NCBI GenBank assembly: GCA_965203475.1
Contig: OZ241890.1
Span: 2,170,001 to 2,234,000 of the forward strand
DNA from: JABDMD01 sp965203475
GTDB lineage: Bacteria > Pseudomonadota > Gammaproteobacteria > UBA4575
Length of the DNA: 64,000 nucleotides
Direction: 5' to 3'
Every line of letters starts with the position of its first letter. The stretch's first letter is position 1. Shown in pieces: positions 27,244 to 35,898 of the stretch. The notes under the pieces are model-generated. The model had not been told where the DNA came from, did not search any database, and worked only from the letters and a program-made list of their open reading frames with translations. A program made the position numbers and the translations under genes.

Positions 27244-28548
27244 ATGAACATTCTATTAAAAATCCTATTTTTTTGTTGCGCAGCAGCAAACCTGCAGGCT
27301 GCTCCTAAGATTGAAATTTGGCATACAGATAATGGAATTAAAACCTTATTTGTCGCAGCACCAGAACTTCCCATGATTGATGTTGCAGTTACGTTTGATG
27401 CGGGAAGTGCACGCGATGGAGAAAAGCATGGAATCTCACAATTGACACATAGCCTACTGAATACGGGAACCGGAAACTTAGATGCCGACAAAATTGCGGA
27501 ACAATTTGATGATGTAGGTGCCAATTTTGGCGCTAGCGTAAATGTGGATCGTTCTAGTGTGTCCTTGCGTAGTTTGACTGATGAAAATTTATTTGAGCAA
27601 GCACTTACTACTTATATAAATGTTTTGACAAAGCCTAGTTTCCCAAAAAAAGATTTTGAACGACTTAAAAAACAATCGCTAATTGCGATCAAAGCTTCTG
27701 AACAACGACCTGGGGCCATTGCTACCAAACAATTTTATAAAGCCATATATGGCGAGCATCCCTATGCGCACCCTAGCGAAGGTTATCGCGAGACCATTGA
27801 AGCACTGAGTTTAAAAGAAGTTAAACAGTTTCATGAGCAATATATTGTCGCCGAGAATGCATTGATTGCAATAGTGGGAGGCATTGATCTGTCCCGTGCA
27901 AAAGATATTGCTTCAAGAATATCTTCAAGCTTAGCTACTGGTGAAAAACCAAATGCTATTGAAAAACCAAAATTACTAAAAACAACAAAAGAAATTTATG
28001 TTCCTTACCCTTCGCAACAGTCGCATGTATTTTTAGGGCACTTAGGAACTGCACGTGGTGATCCCGATCATTTTGTGTTGTATACCGGTAATCATGTATT
28101 AGGCGGTGGTGGATTTACCTCGCGCTTAATGAAGGAAATTCGTGTACAGCGCGGGCTTTCTTACAGTGTGTATAGTTATTTTTATCCGTTACAGCTTGAA
28201 GGACCTTTTGTTTTAGGGCTTCAAACCCGCACCGATCAAGCCGAAGAAGCCTTAAATGTAGCAGTCGACACCATTAAATCTTTTATAGTAGACGGGCCTA
28301 CAGAAGAAGAACTCACTTTGAGCAAAAAAAATATTATTGGCGGATTTCCACTACGCATTGATAGTAATCGAGATATTTTGGGCTATTTGTCAGTGATTGG
28401 TTACTATGATTTGCCGTTAAATTATTTAGAAACATTTAATGACAATATTGCAGCTGTTACTTCTAAGGATATTCGCAACGCATTCAGCGATAAGCTCGAT
28501 ATACAACATATGGTGAGAGTTATCGTTGGGGGCCCAGAAAAAAATTAA
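27244..28548 (+). CDS. M16 peptidase-like protein, non-catalytic partner
   Basis: Paralogue of the upstream gene, 434 residues with a signal peptide (about 1-19). At the place of HxxEH it reads HGISQLTHSLL, so the catalytic Glu and the second His geometry are lost. The C-terminal lobe keeps RGLSYSVYSYF, the Arg/Tyr-bearing substrate-binding segment of inactive M16 subunits (as in mitochondrial MPP alpha/beta pairs). It starts 10 bp after the catalytic gene. I infer an obligate partner; no substrate is known. Confidence 0.9.
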   Translation: MNILLKILFFCCAAANLQAAPKIEIWHTDNGIKTLFVAAPELPMIDVAVTFDAGSARDGEKHGISQLTHSLLNTGTGNLDADKIAEQFDDVGANFGASVNVDRSSVSLRSLTDENLFEQALTTYINVLTKPSFPKKDFERLKKQSLIAIKASEQRPGAIATKQFYKAIYGEHPYAHPSEGYRETIEALSLKEVKQFHEQYIVAENALIAIVGGIDLSRAKDIASRISSSLATGEKPNAIEKPKLLKTTKEIYVPYPSQQSHVFLGHLGTARGDPDHFVLYTGNHVLGGGGFTSRLMKEIRVQRGLSYSVYSYFYPLQLEGPFVLGLQTRTDQAEEALNVAVDTIKSFIVDGPTEEELTLSKKNIIGGFPLRIDSNRDILGYLSVIGYYDLPLNYLETFNDNIAAVTSKDIRNAFSDKLDIQHMVRVIVGGPEKN

Positions 28549-29119
28549 GTCAAAAATAAAAACTTCATCCTTACGAATTATCGGTGGAACTTGGCGTAGT
28601 CGCCGCATCGAATTTTTAGATATTTCAAGTATCCGCCCTACTCCTGATCGAATCCGCGAAACCATTTTTAACTGGTTAATTCCACACATACAGAATGCAC
28701 ATTGTCTAGATCTTTTTGCCGGCAGTGGAGCACTGGGATTTGAGGCTGCATCACGTGGTGCAGCACGTGTTGAATTAGTGGATATGGACTCAAGCATTAC
28801 CTCCATACTTACGCAACAAGTACAAAAGCTGAAAGCTGAGAATGTAAGCGTATTACAACAGGATGCCCTTATCTATGTTCAGGAATGTAAAACGCTTTTC
28901 GATATCATATTTTTAGATCCACCCTTTAATTCAGATCTTTTAGAAAATTTGATTTCACCCATTAAACAAAAATGTTTAACCCCATCAGGATTATTGTATA
29001 TCGAGTCCTCAAGCAATTGTGAAGTTGCCGCATTAACTCAAGAATTAAATTGTGTGCGAGAAAAAATTGCTGGTCAGGTGCGTTATGGCTTATATCAACC
29101 GGCTGAATTAATAAAATAA
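28526..29119 (+). CDS. rsmD: 16S rRNA (guanine966-N2)-methyltransferase RsmD
   Basis: Methylates N2 of G966 in 16S rRNA. The family opening LRIIGGTWRSRRIEF is followed by RPTPDRIRETIFNWL, SAM motif LDLFAGSGALGFEA, and catalytic LDPPF. The only usable start is TTG at 28526, 23 bp inside the preceding gene; no ATG occurs before the conserved domain. About 197 residues. It is followed after 37 bp by coaD, the usual rsmD-coaD order. Confidence 0.93.
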   Translation: MGAQKKIKSKIKTSSLRIIGGTWRSRRIEFLDISSIRPTPDRIRETIFNWLIPHIQNAHCLDLFAGSGALGFEAASRGAARVELVDMDSSITSILTQQVQKLKAENVSVLQQDALIYVQECKTLFDIIFLDPPFNSDLLENLISPIKQKCLTPSGLLYIESSSNCEVAALTQELNCVREKIAGQVRYGLYQPAELIK

Positions 29120-29156
29120 TTAAACAGGTCTACAAGTTTCGTATTAAAATCAGCGT

Positions 29157-29642
29157 ATGGCATTAATTGCAGTATATCCTGGGACATTTGACCCGATAAC
29201 CAATGGGCATAGTGATTTAGTACGACGTGCATGTGAATTATTTGATCAGGTTGTGGTGGGCGTTGCTACGGGCGGTGAAAAGGAGCCTTACTTTTCACTT
29301 GAAGAAAGAGTAGAGCTAGCAAAAAATGCACTTAAAGATTTTAATAATGTAAAAGTGTGTGGTTTTGATGGTTTGTTGGTTGATTTCGCTAGACAACAAA
29401 ATGCTAAAGCAATTTTGCGAGGATTGCGCGCGGTTTCAGATTTTGAATTTGAATTTCAATTAGCCAGTATGAATCGTCAGCTTGACGATAGTTTTGAATC
29501 AATCTTTTTAACACCATCAGAAAAACACGCATTCATCTCTTCAAGTTTAGTGCGTGAAATCGCATTGTTAGGAGGAGATGTCTCTAAATTTGTATCGTCA
29601 GATGTTGTTGAAGCCTTACGACTTAAAGTTGCTGCAAAATAA
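29157..29642 (+). CDS. coaD: Phosphopantetheine adenylyltransferase
   Basis: Penultimate step of coenzyme A synthesis: ATP plus 4'-phosphopantetheine gives dephospho-CoA. The 161-residue protein has the nucleotidyl-transferase motif YPGTFDPITNGH (TxGH), RGLRAVSDFEFEFQ and the SSSLVRE end motif. Its 3' end overlaps the next gene, ggt, in another frame by up to 65 bp. Confidence 0.97.
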   Translation: MALIAVYPGTFDPITNGHSDLVRRACELFDQVVVGVATGGEKEPYFSLEERVELAKNALKDFNNVKVCGFDGLLVDFARQQNAKAILRGLRAVSDFEFEFQLASMNRQLDDSFESIFLTPSEKHAFISSSLVREIALLGGDVSKFVSSDVVEALRLKVAAK

Positions 29643-31371
29643 TAATTTAATTCCAACTATACTTGTATTTGTGTTGCTGCAAGGTCTGTTTGCATGCAGC
29701 GGTGAAAATCATTCAACTTCGGATGTAATACAGTCACCACACGCTTCAAGTACCCCTAAATTTGCAGTGGCTACTGCGCATCCCTTGGCTACTCAAGCCG
29801 GTGTCGAGATTCTCCAGCAGGGGGGGAACGCATTTGATGCGGCTGTGGCCGTAAGTGCTACGTTAGCGGTGGTTGAACCCTATGCGTCGGGTTTAGGTGG
29901 AGGTGGGTTTTATTTGTTGCAGCTGGCAGCGGAAATTCCTCAAAGTGCCAGTGATCCCATCATGATTGATGCACGAGAAGTGGCGCCTGCGGCTGCACAT
30001 CGTGATATGTATTTAGATGAACGAGGAGAACCAACCCAGGAATCTATCCGTGGCGCACGTGCAGCCGGTATTCCCGGCGTACCAGCCGCTTTGGTGCATG
30101 TATCAAAAAAATATGGGCAATTGCCATTACACAAATCGCTTGAATTTGCGATTCGTATGGCAACCGATGGGTTTGCAGTTGATGCCTTATATCAACAACG
30201 TGCCACAAGCGTGCTTGAATCCTTACAAGCCTCAACAGAAGCAGCGAAAATATTTTTGCATGATGGCAAAGTGCCTGAGCTTGGGCATCGCATACAACAA
30301 CTCGATTTGGCAGGGGTTTTACAACGGCTAGCTGAAGAAGGATTTGCAGGCTTTTATAACGGTGAGATCGCTCAGCAATTAGTAAAGGGTGTACAAGATG
30401 CCAATGGAATTTGGCAATTGCAGGATTTAGAGAATTATCAAGTTCATGAACGCACACCCGTGGTGGGGAACTACCATGACATGCAAGTGGTTAGTGCATC
30501 ATTGCCATCTTCTGGTGGTGTTGTATTAATGCAAGCATTAAACATGCTTGCTACACAGGAACTGCAAAATTTAACAGAAGTTCAAAAAATTCATGTCATT
30601 GTGGAAGCGATGCGTCGTGCCTATTTAGATCGTACAAAGTATTTAGGTGATAGTGATTTTGTTGACGTGCCAGTTGATAAATTATTAACCAAGCCATATG
30701 CAGAACAAGCGTTTGCTAATTTTAATATGCAGCAGGCTACTAGTAGCCATTTATTATTACCTACTTCTTCAAATTTAAATTCAGAAAGTTCTAACACCAC
30801 TCATTTTTCTATCATTGATGCTTCTGGCAACTATGTCGCAGCCACTCTATCAATTAATTATTATTTTGGTTCCGGTTTTGTAGCACCAGGCACAGGAATT
30901 TTGCTAAACAATGAAATGGATGATTTTGCCATCAAAGCTGGACACTCAAACTTATGGGGTTTGCAAGGTGCTACTGCGAATGCGATTGAACCGGGCAAGC
31001 GTATGTTATCCAGTATGTCGCCAAGTTTCTTATATAAAGATAATCGAGTAGCAATACTAGGTACACCGGGAGGAAGTCGAATCATCAGTATGTTGTTATT
31101 AGCCGCATTGGAATTTTCGAATGGCGCAACTGCAGAACAAATTGTGAGCTTGCCCCGATACCATCATCAATTTATGCCGGATGTCGTTAAATTTGAAAAA
31201 AATAGCCTGTCTTTTGATAAGCAAATGCAATTACAACGTCTTGGGCACGAATTAAAAGAACTGACACATGATTATGGAAATATGCAAATCATTGTGTGGG
31301 ATAAAAACAGCAATCAACTTACAGCGGCTAGTGATCCACGCAGAATTGGTAAAGCTCAGGTAATTGAGTAA
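29578..31371 (+). CDS. ggt: Gamma-glutamyltransferase, putative lipoprotein
   Basis: Periplasmic Ntn-hydrolase that transfers or hydrolyses the gamma-glutamyl group of glutathione and related compounds. Self-cleavage should occur before T407 in NTTHFSIID, which becomes the N-terminal nucleophile of the small subunit. The substrate-binding SSMSPSF and GTPGGSRI segments are present. The N-terminal region ends in a lipobox-like LFACSG around residues 37-42, so it may be membrane-anchored. The start is uncertain: ATG 29578 lies directly against a GGAGGAG (zero spacing) and a second ATG is at 29602; an internal TTG start near the coaD stop would give a more normal signal peptide. Confidence 0.9.
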   Translation: MSLNLYRQMLLKPYDLKLLQNNNLIPTILVFVLLQGLFACSGENHSTSDVIQSPHASSTPKFAVATAHPLATQAGVEILQQGGNAFDAAVAVSATLAVVEPYASGLGGGGFYLLQLAAEIPQSASDPIMIDAREVAPAAAHRDMYLDERGEPTQESIRGARAAGIPGVPAALVHVSKKYGQLPLHKSLEFAIRMATDGFAVDALYQQRATSVLESLQASTEAAKIFLHDGKVPELGHRIQQLDLAGVLQRLAEEGFAGFYNGEIAQQLVKGVQDANGIWQLQDLENYQVHERTPVVGNYHDMQVVSASLPSSGGVVLMQALNMLATQELQNLTEVQKIHVIVEAMRRAYLDRTKYLGDSDFVDVPVDKLLTKPYAEQAFANFNMQQATSSHLLLPTSSNLNSESSNTTHFSIIDASGNYVAATLSINYYFGSGFVAPGTGILLNNEMDDFAIKAGHSNLWGLQGATANAIEPGKRMLSSMSPSFLYKDNRVAILGTPGGSRIISMLLLAALEFSNGATAEQIVSLPRYHHQFMPDVVKFEKNSLSFDKQMQLQRLGHELKELTHDYGNMQIIVWDKNSNQLTAASDPRRIGKAQVIE

Positions 31372-31990
31372 CGCCTTGAATGTCCATCTAAAATATTTTG
31401 CCAGCCCCATGTGCTCCTGGTGTTGGGGATTTGCCCCTGTGATGCGACAAATTATGCATGAGTACGCGCAATCATTAACAATACAATTGGTGCTGGTTCC
31501 GTTTCGTCTCGAGCAAACCCACGCGATGGATCAGAACTTACGTAACTATGTATTGGGGCAATGGAGAAAAGTGCATACCACTACGGGGCAGGAATTTGAT
31601 TTTAGCTTTAATGTATCAGAACAATTTGTCTATAACCCGTTACTTGTCTGTAAAGCGATTAAGGCTTTTGCGATTTTACAAAAAAACCAAGAGTTAGCGT
31701 TTATGCATTCTTTACAACAGGCCTTTTATACAAAAAGTGTAGATATTACTGTCGAGAATGTGCTTATAGATGTAGCACACCAACATGATATTGATAAAGA
31801 TTTATTCGCGACTACCCTGCACTCGCAACAAGTAACTACATTACTAGAACAAGATTTTACTATTACAGACCAATATACAGTACGAAGCTATCCAACTGTT
31901 GTTATTGAACAAGATGCAAAGTCTGCACTGACTTGTTCGGGTTATACCCCGTTTTCTGAACTTAAAAAGCAGATTGATAGTTGGCTTTAA
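31364..31990 (+). CDS. DsbA/FrnE-like thioredoxin-fold protein
   Basis: A 208-residue protein without signal peptide, so probably cytoplasmic. The active site is C17-S-W-C20 followed by WGF, and there is a cis-Pro segment RSYPTVVI near the C-terminus; the helical insert between them is as in the FrnE-like branch of the DsbA family (sometimes annotated as a protein-disulfide isomerase). The start given is a TTG that overlaps the ggt stop by 8 bp; a second TTG at 31376 would trim four residues. Coupling to ggt suggests thiol or glutathione metabolism, but that is inference. Confidence 0.82.
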   Translation: MSNALNVHLKYFASPMCSWCWGFAPVMRQIMHEYAQSLTIQLVLVPFRLEQTHAMDQNLRNYVLGQWRKVHTTTGQEFDFSFNVSEQFVYNPLLVCKAIKAFAILQKNQELAFMHSLQQAFYTKSVDITVENVLIDVAHQHDIDKDLFATTLHSQQVTTLLEQDFTITDQYTVRSYPTVVIEQDAKSALTCSGYTPFSELKKQIDSWL

Positions 31991-32154
31991 TCTGAGACTG
32001 TATTTTCTTCATCTTTTGAGACTTGTTCTGCCTCTTGACGAATGTTTCTTAGAATTTCAATTTGCCAGGTTTGCAAAGTATCCGTATCAGTCAACACCAA
32101 TGTATTGTCATCGATGACACTGATTGAATAACGATCTGGATCCTTGATCTTCAT
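31987..32154 (-). CDS. Possible 55-residue hypothetical protein
   Basis: An open frame of 55 codons from ATG 32154 to TAA 31987, overlapping the end of the convergent DsbA-like gene by 4 bp. It reads like real protein (KDPDRYSISVIDDNTLVLTD near the start, acidic tail DEENTVSD). The frame stays open for five codons upstream of the ATG before a TAG, so it could equally be the C-terminal stub of a lost longer protein. No Shine-Dalgarno, no recognised family. Confidence 0.4.
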   Translation of the reverse strand: MKIKDPDRYSISVIDDNTLVLTDTDTLQTWQIEILRNIRQEAEQVSKDEENTVSD

Positions 32155-32322
32155 GTATTGGCTGAATTTCTATACATTGAAAGCGTGAGTTTGACGCAGC
32201 TCACAAAAATTTGCTTATTTTTATGACGCAAGGGGTGAAAGAAAATATGGACGACCGACCCTTTGGATGATCGGTATATCCATCATCATGAACGGTCCAT
32301 TGTTGCTATTTGCATTTAAGCC

Positions 32323-32556
32323 TTAATGTTTTAGAAAGCTGAAAATCTTTTTACTTACACCACCATTATTCAAAATATGCATGTGGCCAAGTCCATTTGT
32401 AATATGTAGTTCTGCATTTTCTAATGCCGATGTTATTTTTGCATTCTTTAGGGGTATTCCGCGATCTTTTTTATCGTGTATCACTAAAATTTCACCATCG
32501 AAGTTGAAATAATTTCTAGTATAGAAAAGAACTTTTTTAAAACGGCTAAAAAATAC
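32323..32556 (-). pseudogene. C-terminal remnant of an alpha/beta-hydrolase
   Basis: Within the roughly 600-bp gap before mutM the minus strand encodes about 77 codons without a usable start. They match the end of an alpha/beta-hydrolase: GEILVIHDKKDRGIPL holds the acid-bearing strand and loop, and ITNGLGHMHILNN the catalytic His in GLGH. The nucleophile elbow and the N-terminal two-thirds are missing; a TAA at 32557-32559 closes the frame upstream. I read it as a truncated, decayed gene. The remaining gap (about 32155-32322) shows only a weak GTGAG/CTCAC hairpin. Confidence 0.6.
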
Positions 32557-32587
32557 TTATCCATTACTTGCGACTGCTAATAAAAAG

Positions 32588-33403
32588 CTATGTTTGACAT
32601 TGTTTGCAATAATAGCTGCTACGTTGTCCAAGCACTTTGAGTTGAATGGGAGCGCTACATTGTGGGCAGGGTTGTTTGTGTTTGTTATATATAAGAAGCT
32701 TATTGGCAAAGTATCCAGGATTTCCATCTTCGCGTACAAAGTCGCGCAACGTAGTTCCTCCTGCTTTAATCGCCTGCTGTAAAACTTTTTTAATATTATT
32801 CACAAGTTTTTCATATCTTTGTAAAGACACTCTATTTGCAGCGCGTTGTGGGTGTATACCGCTTAAGAATAATGCTTCACTGGCATATATATTTCCGATG
32901 CCCACGACAACATGACTATTCATAATAAAATTTTTGACACACACTTTTCTTGTGCGAGATAAATCGTATAAGTAATCCCCAGTAAACGAATTCCCTAATG
33001 GTTCTGGACCAAGTTCGGCTAATAATTTATGTTGCCGTGGATGTTTTTGAGTCCACAATACACACCCGAAGCGGCGTGGATCATGAAAACGTAATACTTT
33101 TCCAGTGTTGAAAATAAAATCAATATGGTCATGTTTTTTAGGCACAAGTTTTTTGTCTACTACACGTAAACTACCGGACATTCCTAAATGGATGATCATG
33201 CAGCCGGTATTGGCTTCAAACAATAGATACTTTGCGCGACGTTGAATGTCATTAAACTTTTGTTGTGCCAGCTCTTGGTTCAAATTTTGCGGGACAGACC
33301 AACGCAATTGACTTTGTCTAATCACAACCTGTTCAATTTTTTTTCCTTGAACATGAGGCTGAATCCCAAGTCGTGTTGTTTCAACTTCTGGAAGTTCAGG
33401 CAT
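32588..33403 (-). CDS. mutM: Formamidopyrimidine-DNA glycosylase MutM (Fpg)
   Basis: Base-excision repair enzyme that removes 8-oxoguanine and other oxidised purines and nicks the strand by beta/delta elimination. The N-terminus MPELPEVETTRLG supplies the catalytic P2 and E3. Lys is in the MIIHLGMSG region, the H2TH domain has VVGIGNIYASEALF, and the C-terminal zinc finger has CPQC and CKQC. Its 271 residues are standard. It lies 12 bp after the chorismatase gene and probably shares its transcript. Confidence 0.97.
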   Translation of the reverse strand: MPELPEVETTRLGIQPHVQGKKIEQVVIRQSQLRWSVPQNLNQELAQQKFNDIQRRAKYLLFEANTGCMIIHLGMSGSLRVVDKKLVPKKHDHIDFIFNTGKVLRFHDPRRFGCVLWTQKHPRQHKLLAELGPEPLGNSFTGDYLYDLSRTRKVCVKNFIMNSHVVVGIGNIYASEALFLSGIHPQRAANRVSLQRYEKLVNNIKKVLQQAIKAGGTTLRDFVREDGNPGYFANKLLIYNKHKQPCPQCSAPIQLKVLGQRSSYYCKQCQT

Positions 33404-33415
33404 GCCGAGCTGGGG

Positions 33416-34429
33416 TTAGGCCTGATAAAAAGCTTCTATTTCGACGAGTAGATCTTCTCTACACATATCACCCAGCAATAACACGCGCGGGGTGGTATTG
33501 GAAAGTCGAGAGTCTAATACTTGTTTTACGGATGCAATGTTATCACGGTTGCGCAAATAGACTTTCACATACAATAAATCATCTTGCGCATTTAGCTGGG
33601 TCAAATATTGATCATTAGCATGGGCTACTAGCGTTTCTACATTATTGATCGCTTCGTTTAATTGTGCACTGACATCATTTAAATGTCGTGTTTCATGTCC
33701 CACAATACTTGCCGTTCCTGAAACATAAAAATGAATACGTTGTCCCCACGCTTTTAGTATACCACGTGAAAATAATGGTTGATCGACTGTGTTTGCAACT
33801 GGGTAATGATAAGCACTGGTCTGGCGTGGGTTTTCAACCGCAATTCCAGGTGTGTCGCCGGCTAAAAAATAAATTTGTAATTTGTTACTTTGATTGCCAA
33901 TTACTGTTGCTGCAGGATAAATTTGACTGCTAATCGAACTGTTTTGCATAGCCTTGCGTCGACCACGACAAAATAAGTCATAGCGATTGGTGTTTTCGCT
34001 ATTCACTAAAGGTTTAGTAATTTCAGGAAAAAAATTCCAGGTGCGTAGTAGGTGCACACATTTGTGATGCTCTAGACAAGCAAAAATTTCTGTATAGGCT
34101 TGTTGGGTAGTGTCTTGTAAATTATTATTATCTTCACATGTTAATTGAATATGCCCAAATAACATTTGTGTTGCATGTGAAAACTGAATATTTTTATAAG
34201 TACCCTGGGTAATTTTTTGTCCGGTATACCAGTATTGAGCAAAAAAAGTTGATTCAAGTGCCGGCAAGTCTGTTTGAATCGTTAAACAATTAGTTTCTTG
34301 ATCACTCTTCTTGTCAAAATATAAATAGGTGAGCAGATTTTGCGGAGTGCGAACTGTAGATACATCTTCACTGACTTGAATATTCAAACCAGACACCGTG
34401 TCATACATATTGGAGGAATTCGAACTCAT
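33416..34429 (-). CDS. FkbO/Hyg5/XanB2-type chorismatase
   Basis: RidA-fold chorismatase that cleaves chorismate to a hydroxybenzoate or a dihydroxy-cyclohexadienoate plus pyruvate. Family landmarks are all readable in the 337-residue protein: LLRTWNFFPEI, YDLFCRGRRKAM, PAATVIG, GIAVENPRQTSAYHYP, YVSGTASIVGHETRH and the C-terminal CREDLLVEIEAF carrying the catalytic Glu. I recall Xanthomonas XanB2 making 3- and 4-hydroxybenzoate, the latter for ubiquinone. That role fits here since no ubiC is seen, but the subtype (FkbO, Hyg5 or XanB2) cannot be fixed by eye. The start is set at ATG 34429; an upstream TTG (34468) is unlikely. It sits between the Gld-type ABC genes and mutM. Confidence 0.87.
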   Translation of the reverse strand: MSSNSSNMYDTVSGLNIQVSEDVSTVRTPQNLLTYLYFDKKSDQETNCLTIQTDLPALESTFFAQYWYTGQKITQGTYKNIQFSHATQMLFGHIQLTCEDNNNLQDTTQQAYTEIFACLEHHKCVHLLRTWNFFPEITKPLVNSENTNRYDLFCRGRRKAMQNSSISSQIYPAATVIGNQSNKLQIYFLAGDTPGIAVENPRQTSAYHYPVANTVDQPLFSRGILKAWGQRIHFYVSGTASIVGHETRHLNDVSAQLNEAINNVETLVAHANDQYLTQLNAQDDLLYVKVYLRNRDNIASVKQVLDSRLSNTTPRVLLLGDMCREDLLVEIEAFYQA

Positions 34430-34512
34430 TATATTACTGTAACCTGAGTCGCAATAAACTGCGAACAAAGGGATTTAATTTTACAATTAATTGGGTGAAT
34501 AAAACGTTTGGA

Positions 34513-35880
34513 CTATATTGCCGCGCGGTGTCGACGAATACCTATAAAAATTCCGGTTACTAGTAGGAGTAACGGTACAATTAATAAGTAGGTACTAGCT
34601 ATCAAAGCAATTTGTGTATTGTTAAATTGAATGGAAATATCGGGCGGTTGATAGGGTATGAAGGAAAGTGTTTCTTCCTCATCCGCCAGCCACTGTAATA
34701 TATTAGCCGCAAGTGTCAGATTAGCACCATGCCCGACATAAGCATTGGCTAAAAAGTCACTATCACCAATAACCACAATTCTTTGCTGCTTAGATTGTTG
34801 TGTGCGGGTAAAGGCTGCAGCGATTAGCAACGGTCCTTCGACATCGCCTTCGGCACGATTAAAGCTCGCATTCTTGGCGCTCATGGGCCCCGTCTCAGAC
34901 CATGCTCGGGCGAGTGAGTAATACAAAGGCCTTGCTTGCCAATCCTCATTCGTTTCTAAGATTAAGCCAGTAGCAAATGGAAATAAGGATTGATTAGATA
35001 AGTTCTCGGTTACTGCATGTGCCTCATATTCCACCACTGGTACTACAGCAGGATGTTGTATACCAAGAATGGAACGCAATTGTTGGTTAGCATCGATAAT
35101 CGTTCCGACATGAAATGTTAGGCCAAGCTCATGTGCTAATACCTGCAATGGTATCGGAGTGTCGGAGTCATTTTTAGGATCAATTAGCCACAATATATTT
35201 CCACCGTGCTGTACATAGTTAAGAATTAATTTTTCTTCACCCGCGAGCAATTCGGTTTGCGGTGAAGCGATGATTAACACAGATATATTGTCGGGGATTA
35301 AAGTTGTTTCAAGCAGGTTGAGCGTTTGAATTTGTACCCCAGTAGCTTCTATAGTCTGTTTTAAAGTACTGTAACCTTGGTTGTCTTCACTAAAAGGGTC
35401 GCGCTCACCATGTCCGTTTAAAAATGCGATCCAGGAGGTTTTAGAACGACTTAAACGTTGTAAAGCATTGCTGATATTTTGTTCGCTTGCTTTATCAACC
35501 GTCTCAAAATGATTTTTATAGTCAATACGTATTTGTCCAGGATTATATAGATTTATTTCATTGGCTTCCGCAACTTCTAAGTCGCTGTCTAAAAAATATA
35601 ACGCAACATCTTTTTTATATTTTTGATATTTAGCGATGGCGCGTTTGAATTTTTGTCGTTCACTAGCAGAATTACGTACCAAAATCGTAATGTCTACTGG
35701 AGCATCTAAACTCTGTAAAACACTTTTACTGATTTCGGTTAAGCTATTACGATTATCTCGCGTTAAATCAAAGGTGTAACTGTACTTGTGTGAAAACCAT
35801 GCACCAATTGTAAACAATGAAACTAGAATTAATATGCTTCCAGTTTTATTTAAATATGATTGTAATTGTTCTATTTTCAA
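34513..35880 (-). CDS. GldG-like ABC transporter auxiliary protein
   Basis: A 455-residue membrane protein with one N-terminal transmembrane helix (about 14-32), a large periplasmic region and a second helix at the C-terminus (about 428-450). The periplasmic region begins with a segment following FDLTRDNRNSLTEIS and contains AFLNGHGERDPF, the pattern of GldG/DUF4350-like substrate-binding proteins in ABC-2 systems. It follows a GldF-type permease by 18 bp. In Bacteroidetes the homologous GldAFG set is linked to gliding; in gammaproteobacteria its substrate is unknown, and a gliding role is not implied. Confidence 0.8.
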   Translation of the reverse strand: MKIEQLQSYLNKTGSILILVSLFTIGAWFSHKYSYTFDLTRDNRNSLTEISKSVLQSLDAPVDITILVRNSASERQKFKRAIAKYQKYKKDVALYFLDSDLEVAEANEINLYNPGQIRIDYKNHFETVDKASEQNISNALQRLSRSKTSWIAFLNGHGERDPFSEDNQGYSTLKQTIEATGVQIQTLNLLETTLIPDNISVLIIASPQTELLAGEEKLILNYVQHGGNILWLIDPKNDSDTPIPLQVLAHELGLTFHVGTIIDANQQLRSILGIQHPAVVPVVEYEAHAVTENLSNQSLFPFATGLILETNEDWQARPLYYSLARAWSETGPMSAKNASFNRAEGDVEGPLLIAAAFTRTQQSKQQRIVVIGDSDFLANAYVGHGANLTLAANILQWLADEEETLSFIPYQPPDISIQFNNTQIALIASTYLLIVPLLLLVTGIFIGIRRHRAAI

Positions 35881-35898
35881 CGGAATTAAAGCGATACA

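Noticed and set aside
30044..30457. A 137-codon minus-strand frame opposite ggt
   Set aside because: Antisense shadow of a conserved enzyme; no recognisable domain or start signal.
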